33,315 bases of DNA, from NCBI GenBank assembly GCA_030589895.1, contig JAUUZQ010000037.1, forward strand, positions 1 to 33,315, given 5' to 3'. Numbering within the stretch: position 1 is the stretch's first letter; each line of letters starts with the position of its first letter. The position numbers and the translations under genes are program-made. The notes under the pieces were generated by a model. It was not told the DNA's origin, ran no database searches, and saw nothing but the letters and a program-made list of their open reading frames with translations. The stretch comes from Bacteroidales bacterium. Its GTDB lineage: Bacteria > Bacteroidota > Bacteroidia > Bacteroidales > GCA-2748055. Below, piece after piece: positions 7,112 through 15,881 of this stretch.

Positions 7112-8758
7112 CCCCTTCCTTCTCCACAGTGCTGCCTTCCCCCCCGAACTCACATACACCTCTTCATAATACTCCTTCAATATCCCTTGCCATTCAGCAT
7201 TGGTGCTATCGTTCCAATACCGATCATTATAAAAAATAGTAATATAATCCACCTCCATTTCCGGATAAGTATCCGGAACTTCGGGTGCACCTGAGGGGTT
7301 TACCTGCTTTGGTCCGGCAAAACATCTGGGCAATGTTTCCAGATTCCATACAACAGGAAACTGTCCCTGACATTGAGGGTTTTTCAAATGAACCAATGGA
7401 GCATCCACCACAGCATAAAGCTGAAAATGGATTTGGGTCCAATAAAGTTTAAAGACATCCGGATCCCAATGTTGTGACTCCGGCAAATAATACATTACCG
7501 AGTTAGGTTCCATGTATTCTGACAACTCACATATTTCGGATATGTCCTTATTGTATTGTTTGTAGAATCTATGATGTATACTTCGTGCATAGATAACAGA
7601 AAATAGAATGATTAGCAAGGCTAAAACCTGAAACGTCCTTGGAAACTTCTGTGCTGATAACCATATAATCAAGCCAAAGAAAAAGAAAAGACCAAATCTG
7701 TTGGTAAGGTTTCCCGCCGATATCCTGTCCGGTGCAAATAAATAAAGCCCCAGAAATACCAGCGCAATAAATATCCAACTGTTCTGATCTGAGAATAGCA
7801 TTGTTATCTTTTCACTCTTGTCCTTAAGCCTGGAAATAAAGAGAACAAGAAAGACGATTGAAAGCAGTGCCATGAGTGCAAAAAGTAAAATATAACCAGG
7901 CGCTTCTATTTTAGAATAAAACCCTTCCAATAGCTTAATTCTCATGAGAAACTTTACCAGTTCTGCAAAGCTGAAAGAAGTCTCAGCAATAGTGCTGTTA
8001 ATCGACATCACAGATCGAATGTATATTATCCAAAGTATAAGCGAAGGAATAAATGACAACACTGCACTCCCCGCTTTATTGAGGAGCAGTTTGAGTTTGA
8101 ACTTATCTGATTTCGTGGAAATTCTATAAAAAGTACTACTGAAAAAGAATATAAGGAATGAGATCCCAAAGAACAGATATACAAGTCCGTGTGATAGAAA
8201 AATACCCAGAACCATCAATCCGAAAACTATGATCCGCTTCAAAGTCATCTGATCCTGGTATCTTATCCAATATCCAAAAGCGAGGAAAAAGAAAATGGCA
8301 CCTATACTGAAGGAGTAATAGCCCATCAACAGATATGAATGGTAAACAAAAGGGAAAATCAGGAAGGCTACAAAATTTCCTTTTGAAGGATTGATGGCCC
8401 TGACAAGGTATCGAAAAGAAAAGACCATAGCCAGCACATATGTTGTCAGAAAGAGCTTTTCAGCTAACCATGCCGGGAAGAACAACTTAAAAAAGGAAAG
8501 AAAGAAATGGCCCGACCAATATCCAACTATGACTTCATTGATATCAAAGAATGATCGCATTAACTCATTCCCTTTCAATAGTTCAACCATCACGTTGGCA
8601 TTGTAAAGATGCTGCGGTCCATCCAGTGAAGGAATAAAACGGGTCATCCACAATTGTAACAAGGAGATAAGAAGAAACAGAAGGAATATCCAACGCTCAT
8701 GCTTCACAAGTTTCTCATACAAAACACCGGTAAATCGTATAATCGGACATGAGGGCAT
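7103..8758 (-). CDS. Large polytopic membrane protein, GT-C glycosyltransferase-like
   Basis: The 551-aa protein has about 10-12 hydrophobic segments over its first 400 residues and a soluble C-terminal domain of about 130 residues. The first external loop after the N-terminal helix reads FIPSLDGPQHLYNA. An acidic residue close to a histidine in this loop recalls the metal-binding loop of GT-C glycosyltransferases (ArnT/PMT type), which use lipid-linked sugar donors outside the membrane. I cannot assign a named family. The longest frame begins at a TTG (8776), but the ATG at 8758 gives a standard start (MPSCPII) and is preferred. It is a single-gene unit facing the grpE operon. The soluble tail may be extracytoplasmic. 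Confidence 0.7.
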   Translation of the reverse strand: MPSCPIIRFTGVLYEKLVKHERWIFLLFLLISLLQLWMTRFIPSLDGPQHLYNANVMVELLKGNELMRSFFDINEVIVGYWSGHFFLSFFKLFFPAWLAEKLFLTTYVLAMVFSFRYLVRAINPSKGNFVAFLIFPFVYHSYLLMGYYSFSIGAIFFFLAFGYWIRYQDQMTLKRIIVFGLMVLGIFLSHGLVYLFFGISFLIFFFSSTFYRISTKSDKFKLKLLLNKAGSAVLSFIPSLILWIIYIRSVMSINSTIAETSFSFAELVKFLMRIKLLEGFYSKIEAPGYILLFALMALLSIVFLVLFISRLKDKSEKITMLFSDQNSWIFIALVFLGLYLFAPDRISAGNLTNRFGLFFFFGLIIWLSAQKFPRTFQVLALLIILFSVIYARSIHHRFYKQYNKDISEICELSEYMEPNSVMYYLPESQHWDPDVFKLYWTQIHFQLYAVVDAPLVHLKNPQCQGQFPVVWNLETLPRCFAGPKQVNPSGAPEVPDTYPEMEVDYITIFYNDRYWNDSTNAEWQGILKEYYEEVYVSSGGKAALWRRKGSR

Positions 8759-8895
8759 AAAGAATCTGTTTATCAATTAAAACTACATCGAAAGTAGATA
8801 TTTTTTAATTATTAAAGCAATATGGAGGAGAATAAAGAATTGTCCTCAGCACGACACAGGATTTAATGAAAGGAAGGATTATAGGATATTTAACT

Positions 8896-8903
8896 TATCT
8901 TTG
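8896..8903 (+). promoter_or_regulatory. Candidate -7 element (TATCTTTG) of the metal-efflux locus
   Basis: TATCTTTG matches the Bacteroidota -7 consensus TAnnTTTG exactly and lies 18 bases before the preferred ATG at 8922. No TTTG is seen 19-21 bases upstream, so support is partial. If this is the -7 box, a start upstream at the TTG of 8901 is impossible because it would lie inside the promoter. Confidence 0.35.
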
Positions 8904-8921
8904 AAATCTGATTTTCAAATG

Positions 8922-9353
8922 ATGAAAAAGGGATTGTCCATATTTACGTTTATGCTTGTCAATATCATATTGTTGGCAAGTATACTGATTCCGCATCATC
9001 ATCATGAAGATGAAGTTTGTTTTTTGGATATGCACTCTTTCGCAGATTGTGATTCACATGATCATAGCAATACCAGCCATAACCATGATGCTGAAGATCC
9101 TGTCGACCATCAAAATTGTCTGTTGGATCAGGAGATTGTTTTGCCTTCAAATCAGGTCGATCTGGAGAATGAAAATTTCATCTATATAGATAAACAATCA
9201 GATTTTGAGGGTTTTTATGCTGTAATTCCGGATCCGGAACCACCGGAACAGCTTTCTCCAAATAGTCTTATTGCGCATGCTCCATTAGTATTAGCGCATT
9301 ATTCTCGTTTCGTAATCGGATCTTCCGGATTGCGGGCTCCTCCCTCTTGTTAA
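8922..9353 (+). CDS. Histidine-rich secreted protein (DUF6769-like), metal-locus partner
   Basis: The product is 143 aa from the ATG at 8922, or 144 aa from the ATG at 8919. A hydrophobic signal segment (about residues 3-23, SIFTFMLVNIILLASILI) leads directly into PHHHHEDEVC. A region dense in His, Asp and Cys follows (HSFADCDSHDHS..SHNHD..DHQNC). The protein ends LRAPPSC. This composition suggests a periplasmic or surface metal-binding protein for Cu, Zn, Ni or Co. It precedes an RND adaptor that also has a His-rich N-terminus, so it probably works as a metal buffer or sensor for that pump. The family is uncharacterised to my knowledge. The longer frame from TTG 8901 is rejected because it runs into a promoter-like element. 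Confidence 0.75.
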   Translation: MKKGLSIFTFMLVNIILLASILIPHHHHEDEVCFLDMHSFADCDSHDHSNTSHNHDAEDPVDHQNCLLDQEIVLPSNQVDLENENFIYIDKQSDFEGFYAVIPDPEPPEQLSPNSLIAHAPLVLAHYSRFVIGSSGLRAPPSC

Positions 9354-9477
9354 ATCGAAGTCTAAGCAATGAATTCCGGTGATAATACACTTATTACCAG
9401 GGATTTCCAATTCATTTATCAATCGTATTAATTTTAATTCAGGACCACTGAAGGCAATTGAAAATAAATCATAAGCC

Positions 9478-11031
9478 ATGAAAATAAATCTGTTTTTTAC
9501 AATAGTTCTCGTGCTTCTCTATACCGGGTGTAATAGTCATCCTGATACACACAAGCATGAAGAGGCGGGAATAGAAGAGCATGCTGCCGAAGATGCTGCC
9601 AAAGGCCTCAAGCATGAAGATGTCTTACTTCAAATTACAGCATATAGTGATGAATTTGAACTCTATGCTGAGGCAGAACCTTTTGTAAAAGGAAAAGTAT
9701 CACATATTCTTGCACATTTTTCAAATTTACCTGATTTCAGTGCATTGGAAGCGGAAAGTGTCACAGTCAGGTTAATCATAGATGGAAAAGAAATCAGTCA
9801 AACATTGAAACAAACTCCCCGAAGAAAAGGTATATATAGTTTTGAAATCAAACCTTCATCCATTGGTAAAGCTATTCTGACATTTGATATTGATGCAAAT
9901 CAGGAAAACTATCAATTTAGAGTTCCTGGAATAGCTGTTTATGAAGATGAACATGAAGCTATCCATACTGCAGAAGACAATAAAATACATTCAGCAGATG
10001 GTGTTGTTTTTACAAAGGAGCAATCCTGGAAGATTGATTTTGCCACATCGGAGGTTAAAGCTGAGCCATTTGGACAGGTCATTAAAACTTCGGCACAGAT
10101 TATTTCAGCACAGACAGATGAAGTGAGGGTTGTTGCAAAAACAAGTGGTATTGTAGTTCTGTCCCAGAAAAATGTACTTGAGGGTAATGTGGTATCAAGC
10201 GGTGCGTTTCTTTTTTCAATCTCCGGAAGTGGCTTGGCTGATAACAATTCAGAAGTGCGTTTTATGGAAGCAAAAAATAACTATGAAAAAGCAAAAGCAG
10301 ATTATGACAGACAAAAAGTGCTTTCAGAAGAAAAGATCATTTCAGAAAAAGAGTTGCTGACAGCTAAGAATCAATATGATAATGCCAAACTAATCTATAA
10401 TAACCTCAGGCTTAACTTTAATGCATCCGGACAGATGATCTCCAGTCCAATGAATGGTTTTATTAAGCAAGTGTTTATTCAAAATGGTCAGTTTGTGGAA
10501 GTTGGAGAGCCAATAGTGAGTATATCTCAGAACAAAACACTCCTCTTGCATGCAGATGTCCGACAAAAGTACGCTCCAATTCTCGGTCTGATCAAGGATG
10601 CAAATATCAGAACCCTGCACGATAACAAGACCTATGAGCTCAGTGAACTGAATGGCAAGGTGCTCTCTTATGGTAAATCAGCCAATGAGGACAACTATTT
10701 AATTCCTGTCCATCTTCAGATAGAGAACAGGGGAACTTTTATCCCTGGTGGTTTTGTTGAGCTCTACTTAAAAACAGTTAGCAAATCAAAAGCTTTAACA
10801 ATACCAAACTCTGCTCTATTGGAGGAACAGGGTAATTTCTTTGTTTATATACAGATTACGCCTGAGCTATTTGAAAAACAAGGCGTCAAAATCGGATCAA
10901 CAGATGGTCTGAAATCAGAAATTATTGAGGGAATTATTGAAGGTGAGCGAGTTGTTAGCAGGGGAGCTATTATGATTAAACTGGCTCAGACAACAGGGAC
11001 ACTTGATGCTCATTCCGGTCACGTGCATTAA
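9478..11031 (+). CDS. RND efflux periplasmic adaptor lipoprotein (CusB/CzcB family)
   Basis: Membrane-fusion subunit bridging the RND pump and the outer membrane factor. The 517-aa protein has a lipoprotein signal (lipobox LYTGC, Cys at about residue 18) and then a His-rich linker. An extra N-terminal beta domain (about 55-150) looks Ig/FixH-like. Next come the lipoyl half-motifs around a coiled-coil hairpin (about 254-312, SEVRFMEAKNNYEKA...), the beta-barrel domain (about 325-430) and the membrane-proximal domain. It ends in HSGHVH. The terminal histidines and metal-rich upstream partner favour heavy-metal export over drug export. The extra N-terminal domain makes it longer than standard CzcB-type adaptors (about 400 aa). 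The pump gene follows after 69 bases containing a hairpin. Confidence 0.93.
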   Translation: MKINLFFTIVLVLLYTGCNSHPDTHKHEEAGIEEHAAEDAAKGLKHEDVLLQITAYSDEFELYAEAEPFVKGKVSHILAHFSNLPDFSALEAESVTVRLIIDGKEISQTLKQTPRRKGIYSFEIKPSSIGKAILTFDIDANQENYQFRVPGIAVYEDEHEAIHTAEDNKIHSADGVVFTKEQSWKIDFATSEVKAEPFGQVIKTSAQIISAQTDEVRVVAKTSGIVVLSQKNVLEGNVVSSGAFLFSISGSGLADNNSEVRFMEAKNNYEKAKADYDRQKVLSEEKIISEKELLTAKNQYDNAKLIYNNLRLNFNASGQMISSPMNGFIKQVFIQNGQFVEVGEPIVSISQNKTLLLHADVRQKYAPILGLIKDANIRTLHDNKTYELSELNGKVLSYGKSANEDNYLIPVHLQIENRGTFIPGGFVELYLKTVSKSKALTIPNSALLEEQGNFFVYIQITPELFEKQGVKIGSTDGLKSEIIEGIIEGERVVSRGAIMIKLAQTTGTLDAHSGHVH

Positions 11032-11052
11032 ATGAAATTAAACTAAATCTTT

Positions 11053-11079
11053 TTCGCGTCCACCAACACGGAACGCGAA
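11053..11079 (+). other. Hairpin in the adaptor-pump intergenic gap
   Basis: TTCGCGT (11053-11059) and ACGCGAA (11073-11079) form a 7-bp GC-containing stem around a 13-base loop, which could add a CC/GG pairing with a bulged A. No U-tract follows, so this is not a classical terminator. It may be an RNA-processing or attenuation element that sets the adaptor-to-pump ratio. It occupies the longest gap in an otherwise compact operon. Confidence 0.4.
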
Positions 11080-11100
11080 TGAGGGTTAAATCGAAATACA

Positions 11101-14100
11101 ATGTTAAATAATCTCATAAAATTTTCACTGAAGAATAAATATTTCATTTTATTCTTCTCAGTAGCACTCATAATTGTTGGGCTGCAGACTGCCAGGAATA
11201 TGGATGTCGATGTATTCCCTGACCTTACAGCACCCACTGTTGTGGTGATGACCGATGCACATGGCATGGCTTCAGAAGAGGTTGAACGCATGGTTACCTA
11301 TCCTATTGAAACAGCTGTAAACGGAGCAACAGATGTTAGACGGGTTCGCTCCTCCTCCGCACAGGGATACTCCTTTGTATGGGTGGAATTTGACTGGGGA
11401 ACAGACATATTCAGAGCCAGACAGATTGTAAGTGAGAAACTGATCAATGTAACATCACAGATGCCCATTGGCATAGGACAACCAATGCTGGCTCCTCAGT
11501 CGAGCGTTATGGGTGAGATATTTTTCATTGGAATGCAAGCCGATAGTACCACGGCAATGGAACTCAGAACCATAGCAGAATGGAATGTCAAACCCTTAAT
11601 TCTGGCAACTGGCGGAGTTTCACAGGTGACCATCATTGGTGGTGATTACAAACAATACCATGTGCTTGCCGATCCCCGGAAATTAAATTTTTACGAGGTC
11701 TCCATGTTTGAGCTGGCTGAAATCTGTGAAGGTATAAGTCAGAATTCTACAGGAGCTGTTATAAGGCAGTATGGCAATGAATATGTAGTACGTGGAATTG
11801 CCAGGACATCAAATCTTGAGGATCTTGGGAATTCATATATCAAATCGAGAAATGGAAAGCCGGTCAGGATAAGAGATGTAGCAGAAGTGGAAATAGGAAG
11901 TGCAGTGAAATATGGCTATGCATCCAGAAATGCCGAACCAGCCATCATTATTTCTGTATCAAAACAACCCAATACAAACACGCTGGAGGTGACCAAAGAT
12001 ATTGAAGACAATCTTACGGCACTACAACTTACATTACCCCCTGATGTCAGGCTGGACACAAGGATATTCCGCCAGGCCGATTTTATCGAAACATCAGTTA
12101 ACAATGTTCAAAGAGCACTGATCGAGGGTGGAATATTCGTCATGGTCATCTTGTTTATTTTCCTGGGGAGTTTCCGGACAACCATTATTTCACTGATCGC
12201 TATTCCCCTTTCACTACTTAGCGCTATCATAGTTATGAAGCTTATGGGATTAAATATCAATACTATGAGCTTAGGTGGGATGGCAATTGCGATCGGGTCT
12301 CTGGTTGATGATGCCATCATCGATGTGGAAAATGTATATAAACGATTGCGACAAAACCGGCTAAAACCAATTGAAGAGAGAGAGACTTCATTCACAGTTG
12401 TATTTGAAGCATCTAAGGAGATCAGATCCTCTATTTTTAATGCCACGCTAATTATCATCGTATCATTCCTGCCACTGTTTTTCCTTTCAGGAATGGAAGG
12501 ACGAATGTTGAAACCACTGGGAATTTCATTTATCGTATCGCTGTTTGCCTCCCTGGTTGTGGCCATGACCCTGACACCACTATTGGCGAAGATGCTACTC
12601 AGCAATGAAAAATATCTCTTGAGAAATGAAAAAGAGAAATGGCTGGTGCGAAAGCTGACTTTTTACTATGGGAAATCGCTCAACTGGTCATTGAAGCACA
12701 AGAAGGCAATACTAATTCCTGTGGCCGGGATATTTGTGTTGGCCTTGCTGGCATTCTCAACACTGGGACGCAGTTTTCTACCTGAATTCAACGAAGGTTC
12801 ACTAACAATTTCGACCATTACCCAACCCGGAACTTCTCTTGAAGAAACCAATCGAATTGGAAACCTTGTTGAGACTGAATTACTGAATATTCCTGAGGTT
12901 GAAAGTACAGCAAGAAGAACAGGAAGAGGTGAACTGGATGAACATTCCCAAACAAGTAATAGTGCTGAGATCGATGTCAATTTCACACTATCGGAGCGCG
13001 ATCAGGCTGAATTCCTGACCGATGTACGTGAAACACTCGCTCATGTAACTGGAATTGCATTCACGGTTGGGCAACCCCTTGGACACAGGATTGACCACAT
13101 GCTCTCAGGAACAAGAGCCAATATTGCCATCAAAATTTTCGGCACCAACCTGAACAAGATGTTTACTATTGGGAATCAGATAAAAAGTTCCATTATTGAT
13201 ATTGAAGGTCTGGTGGATGTGAATGTAGATCAGCAAATTGAGATAGCACAAATTCAGATTCGTGCGAACAGAGAGATGATGGCAAATTATGGAATCACAG
13301 TTGATCAGTTCAATGAATTTGTAAATATCTCCTTTGGAAGTGAACGAATTGCTGACATATATGAAGGTCAGCAAAAATTTGATCTTGTTTTGAAACTAAA
13401 CAATGATTATACCCAAACAATTGATGGAATGCGCGCTGCCCTCATTGATACATATGATGGAAAAAAGGTCCCACTGGAGCAGGTAGCAGACATCGTTTCA
13501 GTTTCCGGACCAAGTTCTATCAGCAGGGAAAATGTACAACGCAAAATTGTTGTTTCAGCAAATGTTGCCGGCGGGGATTTAAGGGGTGTTGTTGAAGCAA
13601 TCAAGGACCATGTAGATAGTGATATTGTCCTGCCTGAAGGATACAGAATTGAATATGGCGGTCAATTTGAAAGTGAACAAAAAGCATCACGCACGCTCAT
13701 GCTTACCTCCATTTTGGCACTTCTGATTATCTTCCTTTTGCTATTCCAGGAATTCCGGGATTTCAAACTGGCAGGTATCATACTAATTAATTTACCACTG
13801 GCACTTATTGGGGGAGTATTTTCAATCTATTTCACCTCCGGAGTTCTGAGTATCCCGGCTATCATAGGATTTATCACCCTGTTTGGCATTGCAACCCGAA
13901 ACGGTATTCTTCTGATTTCAAACTATCAGCGATTACAAAAGCAGGGGGTTTCCGCCTCCGATGTAGTAATAAAAGGCTCCTCGGATAGGCTAAATGCTAT
14001 ATTGATGACTGCACTGACAGCTGCGCTTGCATTAATTCCGCTAGCGCTACAAGGAGATCTGTCGGGCAATGAAATTCAAAGTCCCATGGCCAAAGTTATC

Positions 14101-14202
14101 CTTGGAGGTCTGCTCACATCAACACTGCTCAATATTTTTATTGTGCCAATTATCTATAGTTCAATGAAGAACCGGGTTAGTCTAAAAACTGAGAAAATAT
14201 GA
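11101..14202 (+). CDS. CusA/CzcA-family heavy-metal efflux RND pump
   Basis: Inner-membrane proton-driven exporter of 1033 aa, normal length for HME-RND. It has the N-terminal helix with DVFPDLTAPTVVVMTDAHGM, two six-helix bundles (about 340-560 and 865-1030) and two large periplasmic loops. The TM4 segment reads GGMAIAIGSLVDDAIIDVEN, carrying the acidic residues of the proton relay. The periplasmic stretch RIDHMLSGTRANIAIKIFG is a family hallmark; a His (about residue 666) takes the position where Cu/Ag-type CusA has a Met in RIDM, by unaided alignment. This, with the His-rich partners, hints at a divalent metal such as Zn, Co or Ni. The outer membrane factor gene overlaps its stop by 4 bases (ATGA), implying translational coupling. 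Confidence 0.95.
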   Translation: MLNNLIKFSLKNKYFILFFSVALIIVGLQTARNMDVDVFPDLTAPTVVVMTDAHGMASEEVERMVTYPIETAVNGATDVRRVRSSSAQGYSFVWVEFDWGTDIFRARQIVSEKLINVTSQMPIGIGQPMLAPQSSVMGEIFFIGMQADSTTAMELRTIAEWNVKPLILATGGVSQVTIIGGDYKQYHVLADPRKLNFYEVSMFELAEICEGISQNSTGAVIRQYGNEYVVRGIARTSNLEDLGNSYIKSRNGKPVRIRDVAEVEIGSAVKYGYASRNAEPAIIISVSKQPNTNTLEVTKDIEDNLTALQLTLPPDVRLDTRIFRQADFIETSVNNVQRALIEGGIFVMVILFIFLGSFRTTIISLIAIPLSLLSAIIVMKLMGLNINTMSLGGMAIAIGSLVDDAIIDVENVYKRLRQNRLKPIEERETSFTVVFEASKEIRSSIFNATLIIIVSFLPLFFLSGMEGRMLKPLGISFIVSLFASLVVAMTLTPLLAKMLLSNEKYLLRNEKEKWLVRKLTFYYGKSLNWSLKHKKAILIPVAGIFVLALLAFSTLGRSFLPEFNEGSLTISTITQPGTSLEETNRIGNLVETELLNIPEVESTARRTGRGELDEHSQTSNSAEIDVNFTLSERDQAEFLTDVRETLAHVTGIAFTVGQPLGHRIDHMLSGTRANIAIKIFGTNLNKMFTIGNQIKSSIIDIEGLVDVNVDQQIEIAQIQIRANREMMANYGITVDQFNEFVNISFGSERIADIYEGQQKFDLVLKLNNDYTQTIDGMRAALIDTYDGKKVPLEQVADIVSVSGPSSISRENVQRKIVVSANVAGGDLRGVVEAIKDHVDSDIVLPEGYRIEYGGQFESEQKASRTLMLTSILALLIIFLLLFQEFRDFKLAGIILINLPLALIGGVFSIYFTSGVLSIPAIIGFITLFGIATRNGILLISNYQRLQKQGVSASDVVIKGSSDRLNAILMTALTAALALIPLALQGDLSGNEIQSPMAKVILGGLLTSTLLNIFIVPIIYSSMKNRVSLKTEKI

Positions 14203-15377
14203 AGCAAGTAATAATAGGTCTCGTCGCCCTTTTTGGGATTAGTTTCAGCCTCAATTCACAAAATAGCATCAAAGATATTTTGGTGGAGGTTGAGCAAAAC
14301 AATACTACCCTTTCTGCTTTGCGCTTAAGTGCAGATGCTGAGAAGACCGGCAATCTTACAGGACTCTATCCTCAAAATCCGGAAATTGGATTTAACTATC
14401 TCTGGGGCAGTCCAACGATAATCGGGAATCGAACAGGTGTGACATTTATGCAGACATTTGATTTTCCGACTACATATAAATATCAAAATCAAATTTCCCG
14501 GATTCGGAATGAACAAGTTGAGCTGGAGTACCTGAAACAGCATAAAGAATTGATGCTCCAGACCCGGCTTCTTTTATATGATCTCATTTATCTGAATGCC
14601 CTGGAGCAGGAACAAATGCTCAGGATGTCTCATGCAGAGCGTATCGCAAGCTCCTATAAAACGAAGTTAGATATTGGGGATGTCAGTATTCTGGAGCACA
14701 ATAAGGCGCAAATTTACTTGCTGAATACCAGGAAAGAGCTTGAGTTGACTGAAATTAATAAAAATGCATCTTCTTCAGAATTAACAAGACTCAATGGAGG
14801 TAATCCGATATTTTTCACGACAAATAAGTATGAATCTCTCTCCATACCAACTGATTTTGAAGAATGGTATGTCGAAGCAGAACAGAACAATCCAATACTG
14901 AATTGGCTGAAGCAGGAGATCGATCTGAGCCAAAAACAGGAGAAACTGAGCAGTGCAAAAGCTTTGCCAAAGATTAATGCAGGCTATATGAGTGAAAAAG
15001 TCATCGGACAGGAATATCGGGGTATCACTGTAGGATTATCGATACCCTTATGGGAGAATAAGAATGAGGTGAAATATGCAAAGGCCAGTTCAATGGCAAT
15101 TGAAGGGATAGAGGCAGATAACAAACTTCAATTTTATAATCAGCTGAAGATATTACATTCCAAAGCTGTTTCAATGCAAATAAACGCAATTGATTACCGT
15201 ACAAATTTATTGGAGTATGATAACACTGCCTTGTTACAGATTGCGCTTGATAAAGGCGAAATCAACCTGATTGATTATATCCTCGAGCTTACAGTTTATT
15301 ATGAAAGCATGGATAATGTACTTGAACTGGAAAGGGATATGAATAAGACGGTGGCAGAGTTGAAGCGGTATGAGTGA
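14199..15377 (+). CDS. TolC/CusC-family outer membrane efflux protein
   Basis: Outer membrane channel component completing the tripartite metal pump. The 392-aa product has a signal peptide (MKQVIIGLVALFGISFSLNSQ) and long amphipathic helices, with two OEP-type repeats separated around residue 190. It has the family-like stretches NPEIGFNYLWG near the N-terminus and GITVGLSIPLWENKNEVKYA in the second half. It is at the short end for the family (usually 410-460 aa) but shows no break. The start codon overlaps the pump's stop by 4 bases. The next gene begins 23 bases after its stop if the ATG at 15401 is used. Confidence 0.9.
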   Translation: MKQVIIGLVALFGISFSLNSQNSIKDILVEVEQNNTTLSALRLSADAEKTGNLTGLYPQNPEIGFNYLWGSPTIIGNRTGVTFMQTFDFPTTYKYQNQISRIRNEQVELEYLKQHKELMLQTRLLLYDLIYLNALEQEQMLRMSHAERIASSYKTKLDIGDVSILEHNKAQIYLLNTRKELELTEINKNASSSELTRLNGGNPIFFTTNKYESLSIPTDFEEWYVEAEQNNPILNWLKQEIDLSQKQEKLSSAKALPKINAGYMSEKVIGQEYRGITVGLSIPLWENKNEVKYAKASSMAIEGIEADNKLQFYNQLKILHSKAVSMQINAIDYRTNLLEYDNTALLQIALDKGEINLIDYILELTVYYESMDNVLELERDMNKTVAELKRYE

Positions 15378-15400
15378 AGAAAAAATCTTATCTTCAAGTC

Positions 15401-15871
15401 ATGAGAAAGTTTAACCAGGAAATTAAAGACCCAAAGATCATTGAGGAGATACTTTCTGATTCTGAGATTTGCAGAATTGCCATGATGGATGGAGACAAAC
15501 CATATATCCTCCCCTTCAATTATGGATATGAAATAAACACTATTTATATTCATTGCGCACCCGAAGGAAAGAAAATTGATCTGCTGAAGGTGAACGGCAG
15601 TGTCTGCTTTGAAGTTGAGCATACAGCCGAACTACTAAAAGCAGAAAAAGCCTGTAAATGGGCAACACGATACAGGTCGATCGTTGGATATGGAGAGGTG
15701 GAAATATTGAATGAATTCGACCAGAAAAAGAGAGGACTGGAGATCATTATGCGAAGTAATGGTGCAGAAGGAGATCTAAATTTTGAAAAGAAACAGATTG
15801 ATGCTGTCGCCATTTTAAAATTAAATATCTCAGAATTAAGTGCTAAACAATCAAGTAACTGGAATATCTAA
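15401..15871 (+). CDS. Pyridoxamine 5'-phosphate oxidase-like flavoprotein (NimA-like)
   Basis: The 156-aa protein has the split-barrel flavin-binding fold. Visible motifs include ILSDSEICRIAMMDGDKPYILPFNYGY near the N-terminus (given here as two parts: ILSDSEICRIAMMDGD and KPYILPFNYGY), IYIHCAPEGKKIDLL (the cofactor-phosphate region) and RYRSIVGYGEVEIL. These match the NimA/PF12900 group, some members of which reduce nitroimidazoles; most are of unknown substrate. The frame can be extended to a GTG at 15374, which overlaps the TolC gene, but the ATG at 15401 gives the usual MRxF start. It follows the efflux operon on the same strand, so read-through transcription is possible, though no functional tie to metal export is apparent. 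Confidence 0.88.
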   Translation: MRKFNQEIKDPKIIEEILSDSEICRIAMMDGDKPYILPFNYGYEINTIYIHCAPEGKKIDLLKVNGSVCFEVEHTAELLKAEKACKWATRYRSIVGYGEVEILNEFDQKKRGLEIIMRSNGAEGDLNFEKKQIDAVAILKLNISELSAKQSSNWNI

Positions 15872-15881
15872 AACCAACGCT

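Noticed and set aside
8759-8776. TTG start for the large minus-strand membrane protein
   Set aside because: An in-frame ATG at 8758 gives a normal N-terminus with the first transmembrane helix intact.
8901-8921. TTG start for the His-rich protein
   Set aside because: It overlaps a TAnnTTTG promoter-like element, and the ATGs at 8919/8922 give a normal signal peptide.
12108-12605. 165-codon open frame antisense to the RND pump
   Set aside because: Its hydrophobic, Ser/Ile-rich product is the mirror of transmembrane coding sequence in the pump.
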